Shown here piece by piece: positions 1 to 9,108 of a DNA stretch of 64,000 nt. Origin of the DNA: Phormidium tanganyikae FI6-MK23 (GTDB lineage Bacteria; Cyanobacteriota; Cyanobacteriia; Leptolyngbyales; Leptolyngbyaceae); NCBI GenBank assembly GCA_019359175.1, contig JAHHHU010000016.1, positions 46,781 through 110,780 on the forward strand. Direction: 5' to 3'. How positions within the stretch are numbered: the first letter of the stretch is position 1; every line of letters begins with the position of its first letter. Position numbers and translations under genes: made by a program. Under the pieces are notes generated by a model, which was not told the DNA's origin, did not search any database, and saw nothing but the letters and a program-made list of their open reading frames with translations.

Positions 1-190
1 TGAATAGAATCGTGAAAAGCCAAGTCGCGCGATTTAGCGTTGTTTCTGCGCTCTTGGTGCTGGTGAACAGTTGAGCTTGACCGCCCAAACCACTTAAACC
101 ATCGCCTTTCGGACTGTGCAGCAGGACGAGAACGACGATTCCGACCGCCGAAAACATCCAAATGGCTCTTAAAACTGTGAGTAGCGTCAT
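1..190 (-). CDS. secG: SecG, preprotein translocase subunit (5' part only)
   Basis: The first 63 codons read on the minus strand from ATG at 188-190 match SecG, the small two-helix subunit that assists the SecYEG translocon in the plasma or thylakoid membrane. A first hydrophobic helix (LRAIWMFSAVGIVVLVLLHS) is followed by the family hallmark loop PKGDGLSGLGGQ and then AQLFTSTKSAE, before the second helix begins (TWLFTILF). The gene leaves the window on the left, so its 3' end is missing. SecG is normally about 75-80 residues, so only a short piece lies outside. Identification rests on the conserved glycine-rich loop and topology. Confidence 0.9.
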   Translation of the reverse strand, partial: MTLLTVLRAIWMFSAVGIVVLVLLHSPKGDGLSGLGGQAQLFTSTKSAETTLNRATWLFTILF

Positions 191-243
191 ATATCCAATA
201 CGATCGGCAAATTATTTGCCCATTATATCGAGGATTGCTCGAT

Positions 244-1239
244 TCAACGCGAATCAAGCTTTTTCTGCACTTTCGCGACGATGCGTTTGATCGCAAGCTG
301 GGCTAAACGCGATCGTGTCAATGGCGCGATCGTAGCGGGATACGTTTGTTTGTGATCAAAAAACTCATTCACTTCTTGTAAAATCACATTCAATCGATGC
401 AGGATATTCAGCGATCGATATTCATCAAAAAAACTCGCGGGTAAGGGCGGAACTGGATTTGCGATCGCTTTCAAAATCCGCTGCACATCATATTCGGTCG
501 AATAACCCGCGATTTTGTGACAATTAAACCCCGGATCTAAATAGTCAGACAGTCCCCCATTCACGCTCGAAAAAACTTGACAACCACACGCCATTGCTTC
601 CATTGGTTGCAGTCCAAAACCTTCACTCACACGCTGTTGTGCCCAATACTCGGCAGAATCGTATAAATAAACTTTGGTGCGATTGAACAAGATTGAAAGA
701 CTGTCAACGTAAGTATTGATCACTTCAACTTTGCAACGCTGCTGAAGTGCCGGAATTAATTGATCAAGCAAATACTCTGAGGATTTGCGCGTGTGAATCA
801 AAACATCAATATCGCGATCGAGATCTAAAACACTAAATTCATCAGAAATTTGATTAGGTAGATAGTAGATCAGCGAACTGGGAGAAAGTTGCCCCCAATA
901 TCCTAATGTGTTGCGGCTTACAGTAATAATCGGAACGCTAGAAGGAAGCGTAAAACCATAGCCTGAACTGTGAGCATGATAGATCGCATTGTGGCTTTTT
1001 AATCGCTTCGCTAACTTCGCAACATCAAACCCCCAACTCATCACAAAGATAATATTGCTCAAGTCTGTTTGCTGAAGCACATCATCGAGAAACAAAGTAT
1101 CTTTCTCACGCTGTCGATAAGTGACGACTTCCGCTGAACAAATCTGTTTTGCCAGTTCAAAGGCTTTTAATTCCGCCCACAAGCCCCCGCAAGCGAAACG
1201 TTTTCCAGTTCCAGGAAGCAAAAAATAAAGCGATCGCAT
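244..1239 (-). CDS. GT4-like glycosyltransferase
   Basis: A 331-residue protein with the C-terminal half of a GT-B retaining glycosyltransferase. The EX7E-type motif appears as EGFGLQPMEAMACG (about residues 206-219), followed by a glycine-rich segment (SSVNGGLSDYLDPG) that would bind the nucleotide sugar. The N-terminal half starts with a Rossmann-like strand (SLYFLLPGTGKRFACGG). It would transfer a sugar from a nucleotide donor to a polysaccharide or lipid acceptor; the acceptor cannot be read from sequence. The upstream neighbour on the same strand is a GH76 hydrolase, which hints at cell-surface glycan metabolism but does not prove it. Confidence 0.75.
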   Translation of the reverse strand: MRSLYFLLPGTGKRFACGGLWAELKAFELAKQICSAEVVTYRQREKDTLFLDDVLQQTDLSNIIFVMSWGFDVAKLAKRLKSHNAIYHAHSSGYGFTLPSSVPIITVSRNTLGYWGQLSPSSLIYYLPNQISDEFSVLDLDRDIDVLIHTRKSSEYLLDQLIPALQQRCKVEVINTYVDSLSILFNRTKVYLYDSAEYWAQQRVSEGFGLQPMEAMACGCQVFSSVNGGLSDYLDPGFNCHKIAGYSTEYDVQRILKAIANPVPPLPASFFDEYRSLNILHRLNVILQEVNEFFDHKQTYPATIAPLTRSRLAQLAIKRIVAKVQKKLDSR

Positions 1240-1268
1240 TTCAAATCACAACCTCATGTGTCGGTATT

Positions 1269-2432
1269 CTATTTCAGCGATCTCTCAACCGCAAGAAAAG
1301 ACATCAACCCTTGCACTTCGTCTTGATGCTCTTCAGGGCGGAATGACAGATTAAAAAGCTTGATTTGGGTATTTTGACTGGGCAACGACGAGAACAATGG
1401 ATGCGTGATCGTCGTACTGTCGCTGACTTTCTTAGAACAAGCAGAACCGAACGGAATCGAAGCATTTAGCGCATCGATCGCGGCACTCTGACGAGCAGCA
1501 TCTGCACTATCAAACTGATTCGCCCAACTCAACCCAAACTGATGTCGATCGTTGCGGCTATTTGCCCAAACCGAAGTCGCATTCTTCACGATAAACGCTT
1601 TATAGCGCGGATTGGGTGCAGTTTGGTGCAGGTAAGCCAGATTGCGAATAAAAATTCCTTTGAACTGTGGTCCATCACTGCCGCAGTTAGGTTCACAAAC
1701 TTCGCGCAAAACCCCATCTTTGGAAAGGTGCTGGATTGTTGCATTCGCGATCGCATTCGCTTGTTTCAGATACGAACTATCTTTCGTACTGTTGTACAGA
1801 TCCACCAATCCACCAATGACTACACCTTGATTGTAAGTCCAGGTCGGCTGTCCATTGTTGCGACAGCGATCGTTGAGCCCATCATTGACTAAGTTTTTGC
1901 TGTTGATCATGCCCGATCGTTTGATCCAGTTCCAGCCGCGCTTCGACCAGTCGAGGTAACTTCCTTTACCGTAATCATTCACGGTGCGCTGATGCAACCG
2001 GATCGCAACTGTAAAAAATAGCTCATTTGTGATTGCGTTTTTATACTGACGATCTTTTTGCCACCACATCCCGCCACCGCATTTTGAATCCCAGCCTTTG
2101 GTCATGTCCTTGAAGATGCTTTTCGCGGTTTTGAGATAGCGAGTGTCACCCGTCAAATCGTATGCCTTAATCCAACTTAGCGCCCACCAGCCTTGGTCAT
2201 CGTACACATCCGCTTCGGTAAATCGCGTCGATTTCTGCTTCTCGTAAGTGTTTGCGATGACGTGATGGTAGGTGGGCTGATTGGTCATGCGCGAATAATC
2301 GATCGTGGTTTCGAGGGCATTCGCAGCATTCCACCAGCCTGTAGACTTCCACAATCCGGTTGAAGTGCTGTAAAACAGTTGCAGTGCTGCCATTCCTGCG
2401 GCGGCAGCTTGGCAAACTCCAGGTAAAACCAT
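1269..2432 (-). CDS. Glycoside hydrolase family 76 protein
   Basis: About 387 residues with the GH76 (alpha-1,6-mannanase-like) pattern. Aromatic-rich segments (STGWWNAANALE, GGMWWQKDRQYKNAITNELF, WTYNQGVVIGGLVDLY) fit an (alpha/alpha)6 barrel, and the paired catalytic aspartates occur as YDDQGWW (about residues 78-79 from the chosen start). The start at 2432 is preferred because AGGGAG lies about 10 bases upstream; an in-frame ATG at 2465 has no such site. The N-terminus is hydrophobic and alanine-rich (CQAAAAGMAALQL). The substrate is probably an alpha-mannan-like glycan. It is adjacent to a glycosyltransferase. Confidence 0.75.
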   Translation of the reverse strand: MVLPGVCQAAAAGMAALQLFYSTSTGLWKSTGWWNAANALETTIDYSRMTNQPTYHHVIANTYEKQKSTRFTEADVYDDQGWWALSWIKAYDLTGDTRYLKTAKSIFKDMTKGWDSKCGGGMWWQKDRQYKNAITNELFFTVAIRLHQRTVNDYGKGSYLDWSKRGWNWIKRSGMINSKNLVNDGLNDRCRNNGQPTWTYNQGVVIGGLVDLYNSTKDSSYLKQANAIANATIQHLSKDGVLREVCEPNCGSDGPQFKGIFIRNLAYLHQTAPNPRYKAFIVKNATSVWANSRNDRHQFGLSWANQFDSADAARQSAAIDALNASIPFGSACSKKVSDSTTITHPLFSSLPSQNTQIKLFNLSFRPEEHQDEVQGLMSFLAVERSLK

Positions 2433-2532
2433 AACCGAACATCTCCCTAAGACTAGATGACACATGAGGTCACAAAGTACTTAAGGATACTGCGTTAGAC
2501 TATTTTTTCAACATGACTTAAAAAGACAAATG

Positions 2533-2904
2533 CTACTCGTTTACTGCGTGTTGCTTTAAGTCACTCAGTGAGACATATTCGAGCGTTGCGGCATGAGTAG
2601 AGGTGAGAACGACCGGAGGCGCGACCCCCGCATCTAACGCTTCTTTCCAGCGAGCAGCACAAAGACACCAGCGATCGCCGGGTTTGAGTCCTGGAAAATC
2701 ATACAGCGGCATCGGCGTGCTGAGATCATTTCCATGTAATTTGGTGAATTGCAAAAATTCCTCGGTGAGTTGGGCGCAGACGACATGAACTCCCACATCT
2801 CCGGCTCCAGTGCTACAAAATCCGTCGCGGTAATATCCGGTCATCGGTGAAGTGCAGCAGTTTTGTAGTTCGCCTCCCAAAACGTTTCTAGCGCGTGTAA
2901 TCAT
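2533..2904 (-). CDS. DUF2237 family protein
   Basis: A 123-residue protein with the DUF2237 signature: N-terminal ARNVLGGELQNCC, then TGYYRDGFCSTG, GVHVVCAQLTEEFL, the central PGLKPGDRWCLCAARW, and a C-terminal EYVSL. Several conserved cysteines (CC, FCST, WCLC) suggest metal or redox chemistry, but no activity is known for the family. Length is normal. It follows the Spx/ArsC-like gene by 15 bases on the same strand, so the two are probably co-transcribed. Confidence 0.85.
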   Translation of the reverse strand: MITRARNVLGGELQNCCTSPMTGYYRDGFCSTGAGDVGVHVVCAQLTEEFLQFTKLHGNDLSTPMPLYDFPGLKPGDRWCLCAARWKEALDAGVAPPVVLTSTHAATLEYVSLSDLKQHAVNE

Positions 2905-2919
2905 AGTGAACTCTCCGTT

Positions 2920-3267
2920 TTATTTCAAGACTTGCTGGAGTACATCTTCTCTAAATCCAACAAACACAGCCGTTCCATCTTTTACAAACAAGGGACGCTT
3001 GAGCAACATCGCATCGTCTGCAAACGCATCGATCCATTGGGCATCTGTCCAAGTTTGCTTTTCTTCGCCTAAAGCGCGATAAGACTGCCCCGACGTATTT
3101 CGCATCGGTTTTGCTCCCAAGATTGAAACCCAATTTTTGATTTCAGTTTTGGCAGGCGGATGGTCTTTGGTGTTAATGAATTCGTAAGCGATCGAGTGAT
3201 TATTCAACCACTGAAACGCTTTTTTACAAGTTCCACAGGTGGGAATTCCAAAAACTTGAAGAGACAT
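2920..3267 (-). CDS. Spx/ArsC-family thioredoxin-fold protein
   Basis: A 115-residue thioredoxin-fold protein of the arsenate reductase/Spx superfamily. The CXXC motif is PTCGTCKKA near residues 9-15, and the later conserved block RPLFVKDGTAVFVGFRED corresponds to the family's RP-loop and C-terminal strand. In this superfamily ArsC members reduce arsenate and Spx members act on RNA polymerase under redox stress; sequence alone does not decide, and the CXXC favours a Spx/YffB-like redox role. It lies just upstream of the DUF2237 gene and probably shares its promoter. Confidence 0.8.
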   Translation of the reverse strand: MSLQVFGIPTCGTCKKAFQWLNNHSIAYEFINTKDHPPAKTEIKNWVSILGAKPMRNTSGQSYRALGEEKQTWTDAQWIDAFADDAMLLKRPLFVKDGTAVFVGFREDVLQQVLK

Positions 3268-3300
3268 TTGTACTCAGCCTTGATTGCACTGATCGCTATC

Positions 3301-3378
3301 CTAGATCAGAACATTCACCAAAATCCAATACAGCACTAATGTTCCAATCAAACCAGCCCATAATTTTGCTTGATTCAT
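3301..3378 (-). CDS. Possible 25-residue single-helix membrane peptide
   Basis: A very short reading frame (MNQAKLWAGLIGTLVLYWIL plus VNVLI) codes for one hydrophobic helix. Its composition resembles small photosystem or cytochrome b6f subunits, but I do not recognise a specific family. There is no convincing Shine-Dalgarno sequence. It sits alone between the Spx-like gene and the TPR gene. It may be a real small membrane protein or chance. Confidence 0.3.
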   Translation of the reverse strand: MNQAKLWAGLIGTLVLYWILVNVLI

Positions 3379-3457
3379 AAGAGTAAGGTTGTCGCTTTTA
3401 CATTTAGTTTCCAATAGTAGATGCAGCCGTGGACTCTATCAGAAGGGCGAGACTGAA

Positions 3458-5539
3458 TTAATGTTCGACCAGTTGCCGGAAGCGTCGATCGCTCATAATC
3501 TGCTCGAATTCCGGGTCACTTTTGGCATCATCGCGAAAACGAGGATTCAGCCGAATTGCTTCTTCTAGATTCTCGATCGCGGCTTGGGTATGCCCCTGAA
3601 GCGAGTAGCAAATCGCCTTGTTGTAATAAGCGGGCGCATATTTCGGCTGAATGTCTATCGCGAAATCAAAGCTTTCTAAGGCATCGCGATCGCGTTCTAA
3701 CTGAACCAACAAATATCCGCGATAGTTCCAAACTTTGTACGCTTCTGAGTTTAATTTCAGCGCTTCATCAAACGAGGCTAATGCTTCTGAATAACGACCC
3801 AACATTTGCAGTGCTAATCCGCGATTGAGCCAAGCGATCGAGTCGTCGGGGCGAATCTCAACGGCTTGATCAAACGATCGAAACGCTTCTTCGTGTCGCT
3901 GCAATTTGCCCAATGCTACACCGCGATCGCACCACGCTTCAGAATAATTGGGATCGAGTTGAATCGCTCGATCGTAAGAAGCGATCGCGTCTTTGTATTG
4001 TTTCAATCGCCCCAGTGCCAATCCGCGTCTAAGCCAAAGTTCAGGATTATGCGATTGGTGTTGAATCGCTCGATCGTAAGAAGCGATCGCGTCTTTGTAT
4101 TGACCCGATTTAAACAAATCTTCAGCTTCCTGAAATTCCAAATTTTGCTGAATGACCGGAGTTTCAGCGGGTTCGGGGCGGCGATTTTGTGCCTGTTCAC
4201 GCAGTCCTGAAAGCTGAGAAACAAACTCGATCTCTAAGTGCTGAAGCTTATTGAAAATCGCTTGTTTCTGTTGCACCGCGTCGGATTCTAACAGTCGTAG
4301 CTTATCGAGGAAGTTGGTTCGACCTTGAAGCGTAGTCGATTCCAACACTGAGAACTGAGAAAGCACTTCTGCTTCTTTTCGATCGAGATTTTCCGCCGCC
4401 TGTTTTTGACGTTGATCTAGACTCGATCGCACTTCTGTTTCTTTGTGAGTAATGCTGTCTTGCGCTTGTTTTTGATGCTGCTCTAATTGCGATCGTACTT
4501 CTGCCGCTGTTCCCGAAAGATTAATTTCTAATTGCTCGATTCGTTGGCGAACTTGATCGCGTTGCTGTTGTGTATCCAGATGAAATACAGAAAGCTGTGC
4601 TGCAAATTCTGTTTTGAGATGACGAAGATCTTCAGCAAGTTGATTGCGTCGATCGTCTGTATCGGTTTGCGCTTCGGTGAGTTGATTTACATAGTCCTGC
4701 TCGAATTGCGCTAAACGTTGTAACATCTGATCGCGTTGGTGTTGCGTGTCAGATTGTAGCTCATCCAGATGCGCGGCAAATGAAGTTTGCGATAGCTCCG
4801 CTGCACCGCGAGTTCGGGTCAAATGTTCTTCAGTTAACTGTTGTTGCTGAGTTGCAAATGCTTCGATTCCGTCTAACTGTGCCATCAGTTGGTTATGCAA
4901 ATCGCTGAATCTATCTCCTGCGATCGCATTCTGTTGATCCGCATCGGTTTTCAGCATTGAAAGATGCACGACGAAATCCGAGGAAAGCTTTTCTAATTCC
5001 CGTTTCGACAAATTAACTTGTGTTTCGAGTCCGGCTAACAGTTCCGATTGTGATTGCGAGAGCTGAGAGGTTAACCCCGTTAGACTTTCAGCATCTTCTG
5101 AAATTCTGCGCTGTAATTCTTGCACTTCGCGTTCGAGTTGGTCAATCACATCACGAGACTGCTGGATTTTGCGTTCCGCTTCTTGCTGAACATCCTGCAA
5201 TTGATGTTCCACTTCGGATAAATGCTGAAGCTGTTCTAACCCTCGATCGACAATTTCTCGAATAATAATCCGGCGAAATTTCCACAGTGCGACCAGCAGC
5301 GCGATCGGAAACACGGTTAACGTAATCAGCGCAATATTGAGCAGCAGGCTCGAACGAGTCAACGCGCGATCGATTTCGGTTTCGACTTGCGATCGCACTT
5401 GTTGTTCTTGCTTCAGTTGGGTGAGTTCTTGCTGAGGAGAGGACTGCGCCCGGACAACTTCGATCGAACTGAGCGGAGCAGAACAGACGAGAAAGCCGCT
5501 CAGAAAAAAAGCAAAAACTGATTGATTCTTTTTCAGCAT
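3458..5539 (-). CDS. Exported coiled-coil TPR protein
   Basis: About 693 residues. The start at 5539 gives a normal signal peptide (MLKKNQSVFAFFLSGFLVCS, ending near VVRAQ), whereas an upstream ATG at 5593 would place 18 extra residues before it. A transmembrane stretch follows (LLNIALITLTVFPIALLVAL). Next comes a roughly 350-residue Gln/Glu-rich coiled coil with repeated phrases such as QLDGIEAFATQQQ and HLDELQSDTQHQ. The last 220 residues are about five TPR units (YKDAIASYDRAIQLDPN type). Two adjacent TPRs are nearly identical in DNA around 3970-4100, indicating recent duplication. Probably a membrane-anchored scaffold; the partner is unknown. Confidence 0.8.
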   Translation of the reverse strand: MLKKNQSVFAFFLSGFLVCSAPLSSIEVVRAQSSPQQELTQLKQEQQVRSQVETEIDRALTRSSLLLNIALITLTVFPIALLVALWKFRRIIIREIVDRGLEQLQHLSEVEHQLQDVQQEAERKIQQSRDVIDQLEREVQELQRRISEDAESLTGLTSQLSQSQSELLAGLETQVNLSKRELEKLSSDFVVHLSMLKTDADQQNAIAGDRFSDLHNQLMAQLDGIEAFATQQQQLTEEHLTRTRGAAELSQTSFAAHLDELQSDTQHQRDQMLQRLAQFEQDYVNQLTEAQTDTDDRRNQLAEDLRHLKTEFAAQLSVFHLDTQQQRDQVRQRIEQLEINLSGTAAEVRSQLEQHQKQAQDSITHKETEVRSSLDQRQKQAAENLDRKEAEVLSQFSVLESTTLQGRTNFLDKLRLLESDAVQQKQAIFNKLQHLEIEFVSQLSGLREQAQNRRPEPAETPVIQQNLEFQEAEDLFKSGQYKDAIASYDRAIQHQSHNPELWLRRGLALGRLKQYKDAIASYDRAIQLDPNYSEAWCDRGVALGKLQRHEEAFRSFDQAVEIRPDDSIAWLNRGLALQMLGRYSEALASFDEALKLNSEAYKVWNYRGYLLVQLERDRDALESFDFAIDIQPKYAPAYYNKAICYSLQGHTQAAIENLEEAIRLNPRFRDDAKSDPEFEQIMSDRRFRQLVEH

Positions 5540-5709
5540 AAAGAATTTCCGCTCGATCAATGGGGGAAGTTGTACTATTGTCCAATTTACCAAGCAGATT
5601 CCGAAATTAGCAGAAATTATTTTAATGTTATCGATCGCCGCAAATACAGTACTACTCTTGAGCGCCTTTAAATCTTAGCGCGATCGACCGAAGCGACTCC
5701 ACAATCTAA

Positions 5710-6630
5710 TCAAACGCTCTCCGGTTTACTATCGCGCTGCATCAGTTCCCCGACTGCCGATCGAGGAGTAATCTCTCCGCGCAATAATCGATCGACTTGT
5801 GCCGAAATCGGCATCGAAATCCCTTGCTCCCGCGCCAATCTCACCAAAACCTGCGTCGTATTAATCCCTTCTGCCGTCCCTTCCAGCGTCGCCAAAATCT
5901 CAGACAGCGTTTTCCCTTGCGCTAATCCATATCCAACTTGATAATTTCGACTCAGCGAACTACTACAAGTCGCCAACAAATCCCCTAATCCCGACAATCC
6001 ATAAAACGTCTCCGGTTTCGCGCCCCAATACGTCCCCAGCCGAATCATCTCAGCCAGTCCGCGCGTCACCAATGCCGATTTTGCGTTCGTTCCAAGCTGC
6101 AACCCGTCACAGGCCCCAACGGAGATCGCAATCACATTTTTTAACGTTCCACCCAATTCGACCCCAAGCGGATCAGCATTGGTATACACCCGAAATCGAG
6201 AAGACGAAAAAGCCTGCTGAACCCGATCAGCAACCGTTTGATCCTGATGTGCCACAACACTTGCAGCGGGTAAACCTTGTTGAATCTCTTTTGATAAATT
6301 TGGGCCTGACAAAACCGCGATCGAGCTTTCTGGAAATGCAGCCTGCCAGACCTGCGATGGCAACAACGGTAAAGCCGTTTCACTCCCCGACTCAGAATCT
6401 AAGCCTTTCGTTGCGGTGACAATTGTTGGAACTGCGATCGTCATTTGTTCAATCACCGATCGAACACCCTTCATCGAAACCGCAGAAATTAGCAAATCAG
6501 AATCGGAGATCGTTTCATCTAGCGATTTCTCACTTCGCCGTGACCACACCGCTATCTGATGCCCATTTTCCCGCACCAATTCCGCCAGCGTTGACCCCCA
6601 AGCCCCCGCCCCGATTACTGAAATCTTCAT
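5710..6630 (-). CDS. gpsA: Glycerol-3-phosphate dehydrogenase [NAD(P)+]
   Basis: A 306-residue GpsA that reduces dihydroxyacetone phosphate to sn-glycerol-3-phosphate for membrane lipid synthesis. The N-terminal nucleotide-binding motif is [12 protein letters not shown]. Later conserved blocks are [18 protein letters not shown], the catalytic lysine segment [11 protein letters not shown], and [12 protein letters not shown] with SRNYQVG. Length is slightly short for the family (about 330). Its ATG overlaps the stop of lipA by four bases (ATGA), indicating translational coupling with lipA upstream. Confidence 0.95.
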   Translation of the reverse strand: MKISVIGAGAWGSTLAELVRENGHQIAVWSRRSEKSLDETISDSDLLISAVSMKGVRSVIEQMTIAVPTIVTATKGLDSESGSETALPLLPSQVWQAAFPESSIAVLSGPNLSKEIQQGLPAASVVAHQDQTVADRVQQAFSSSRFRVYTNADPLGVELGGTLKNVIAISVGACDGLQLGTNAKSALVTRGLAEMIRLGTYWGAKPETFYGLSGLGDLLATCSSSLSRNYQVGYGLAQGKTLSEILATLEGTAEGINTTQVLVRLAREQGISMPISAQVDRLLRGEITPRSAVGELMQRDSKPESV

Positions 6631-7496
6631 CTGGGATACTGTTCCATCAATGCCTGAACTTGTTCAGCATGATACGAACTTCGGGTCAGCGGAGTCGAAA
6701 CCACCTGCAAAAAGCCGATCGACTCTCCATACTCGCGCCAAGCATCAAACTGTTCCGGCGTAACAAAATCCTTCACGTCTAGATGCTTCTGACTCGGCTG
6801 AAGATACTGCCCGATCGTCAAAATATCGCAGTTCGCCGCCCTCAAATCCTGCATCGTCGATCGCACCTCTGCATCCGTTTCACCCAGCCCCACCATGATT
6901 CCAGACTTGGTATAAACGCTTGGGTTGATTGTCTGAACCTGTTTGAGCAATGAGAGCGATCGAGCATAATCCCCCTGCGGACGAACGCGCCGATATAAGC
7001 GTGGAATCGTCTCCGTATTGTGATTGAGAACTTCAGGCGAGGCACTCAAAATAATTTTTAGCGCGTCCCAATCACCACACAAATCGGGAATCAAAACCTC
7101 GATCGTCGTCTTCGGCGAAACGGCTCGAATCTCCTCAATACACCGAACAAATTGCGATGCGCCTCCATCCGGCAAGTCATCCCGATTCACCGAAGTCACT
7201 ACAACATGATTCAATCGCATTCGTCGCACCGCTTCCGCCAATCGAGTTGGCTCGGTCGAATCAAGCGGCTGCGGTTTCTTCTCAAAATCGATATCGCAAT
7301 AAGGACAAGCCCGTGTACAAGCCGGGCCCATGATCAAAAATGTCGCTGTTCCATTGTTAAAGCACTCTCCAATGTTCGGGCAAGATGCCTCTTCACACAC
7401 CGTACTGAGCGTTAAATCTCGCAGAACTTCTTTAACACTTCCAACCCGTTCCCACTGAGGAGCCTTAACCCGTAGCCATTCCGGTTTGACAACCAC
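6627..7496 (-). CDS. lipA: Lipoyl synthase
   Basis: A 289-residue radical-SAM lipoyl synthase, inserting two sulfurs into protein-bound octanoyl groups of 2-oxoacid dehydrogenases and the glycine cleavage system. The auxiliary 4Fe-4S cluster cysteines are C34, C39 and C45 ([12 protein letters not shown]), and the radical-SAM CX3CX2C is C60, C64 and C67 (CTRACPYC). The C-terminal RSSYHAE supplies the serine ligand of the auxiliary cluster. It is the first gene of a lipA-gpsA pair with an ATGA overlap. Cyanobacteria often hold two lipA copies; this could be either. Confidence 0.95.
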   Translation of the reverse strand: MVVKPEWLRVKAPQWERVGSVKEVLRDLTLSTVCEEASCPNIGECFNNGTATFLIMGPACTRACPYCDIDFEKKPQPLDSTEPTRLAEAVRRMRLNHVVVTSVNRDDLPDGGASQFVRCIEEIRAVSPKTTIEVLIPDLCGDWDALKIILSASPEVLNHNTETIPRLYRRVRPQGDYARSLSLLKQVQTINPSVYTKSGIMVGLGETDAEVRSTMQDLRAANCDILTIGQYLQPSQKHLDVKDFVTPEQFDAWREYGESIGFLQVVSTPLTRSSYHAEQVQALMEQYPR

Positions 7497-7641
7497 TTTT
7501 TTACCTTTGTGCGATCGCGTTTTGCGTGTTCTATTTTAAGTTGGACAGCCTATACTTAACAAGTCTAGGATTTTGAGCAAATCTCTCGACTCAAACGCAA
7601 ACTTGGGTTATGATGAAATACGCATTGCAAAAAGAGCTTTG

Positions 7642-8013
<372 letters not shown>

Positions 8014-9108
8014 TCAACTACTGGTCAGCTTTGTCCAATAACGATCGTAGTTCTCCAAAACATCACGCTCCATTGGCAAAATTGGCTCGGATTTATCGAT
8101 CGTTGCCATCGATGGAAATAAGCTAGTGTTCGACTGCAAAGCTTGAGGAAGTTTCGCGATCGCAGATTGATTGGTGGTTGCGAAAGACAATCGCTCTGTC
8201 ACTTTTGCAGCCACTTCAGGTTGAAGCATGAATTCAAGCCAAGCGTAGGCGGCATCAGGATTCGGAGCCGTTTTTGGAATGACCATCGTGTCACTCCAAA
8301 CAGAAGTTCCACTGGCAGGAATCACATAGTTTAGTTTCGGGTTTTGAGTGATGGCAAGAACTGCATCCGAAGAGTAAACCATTGATATCGACAGATCTCC
8401 TGCTAAGAGTTGATCACGCCAAGCATCAGTTGTAAAAGTCGCGATCGCAGGTTTCAGTTCTTGTAAGCGATCGTAGGCTTTTTTGAGTTCTGCAGGATCT
8501 TTGGAATTGTAGGAATAACCGAGCGATCTTAGCGTTGCGCCTAGCACTTCACGCACATCATTCATCAAAGTAATGCGGCGATTCAGCTTGTCTTTGTTCT
8601 CCCAAAGATAGTTCCAATCTGTCGGAGCATTTGTAATCTTTTCAGAGTTGTAAAGTAGTCCGGTCGTTCCCCAACTCACCGGAACACTGTAGCGATTTCC
8701 CGGATCGTGAACAGTCTGCTGGAATCGGGGTAGTAGATTGCGTAAGCTTTCTAGACGTAAATGATCTAATTCGCTCAGATAGCCAAGCTTGATCATCTGA
8801 GTCACTTTATAGTCAGAAGGATAGATAATGCTATAGATACCTGCCTTGCCTGCTTGGAAGGTCGCTAACATCGTTTCATTGGAATCAAACACATCGAAAG
8901 TAACTTTGATTCCAGTTTTGGTGTGAAACGCATCAATCAGGTCTTGATCAATATAGTTCGCCCAAGTATAGATATGCAGTTCATCAGATGAAGTTGCGAT
9001 CGCGCGGTCGGTTTGAACTTTCGCGAGTGTCCAACCACAGCTAGACAGCGCAAACCCAGACAGCCCCGCAGCAGTAGTTTTTAAGAATCGACGGCGAGAA
9101 TATGACAT
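8014..9108 (-). CDS. potD: Polyamine ABC transporter substrate-binding protein (PotD-like)
   Basis: A 364-residue extracytoplasmic solute-binding protein of the PotD/PotF type. The N-terminus has a twin-arginine motif (SRRRFLK), a hydrophobic core, and a lipobox-like ALSSC with Cys about residue 24, so it is probably exported by Tat and lipid-anchored. The mature part starts ELHIYTWANYIDQDLIDAF, typical of spermidine/putrescine binders. Conserved later segments include LLYNSEKI and AYAWLEFMLQPEVAAKV. It directly follows potA: the potA stop TAA abuts this ATG, and its ribosome site GGAGGC lies inside potA. No permease genes are nearby. Confidence 0.85.
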   Translation of the reverse strand: MSYSRRRFLKTTAAGLSGFALSSCGWTLAKVQTDRAIATSSDELHIYTWANYIDQDLIDAFHTKTGIKVTFDVFDSNETMLATFQAGKAGIYSIIYPSDYKVTQMIKLGYLSELDHLRLESLRNLLPRFQQTVHDPGNRYSVPVSWGTTGLLYNSEKITNAPTDWNYLWENKDKLNRRITLMNDVREVLGATLRSLGYSYNSKDPAELKKAYDRLQELKPAIATFTTDAWRDQLLAGDLSISMVYSSDAVLAITQNPKLNYVIPASGTSVWSDTMVIPKTAPNPDAAYAWLEFMLQPEVAAKVTERLSFATTNQSAIAKLPQALQSNTSLFPSMATIDKSEPILPMERDVLENYDRYWTKLTSS

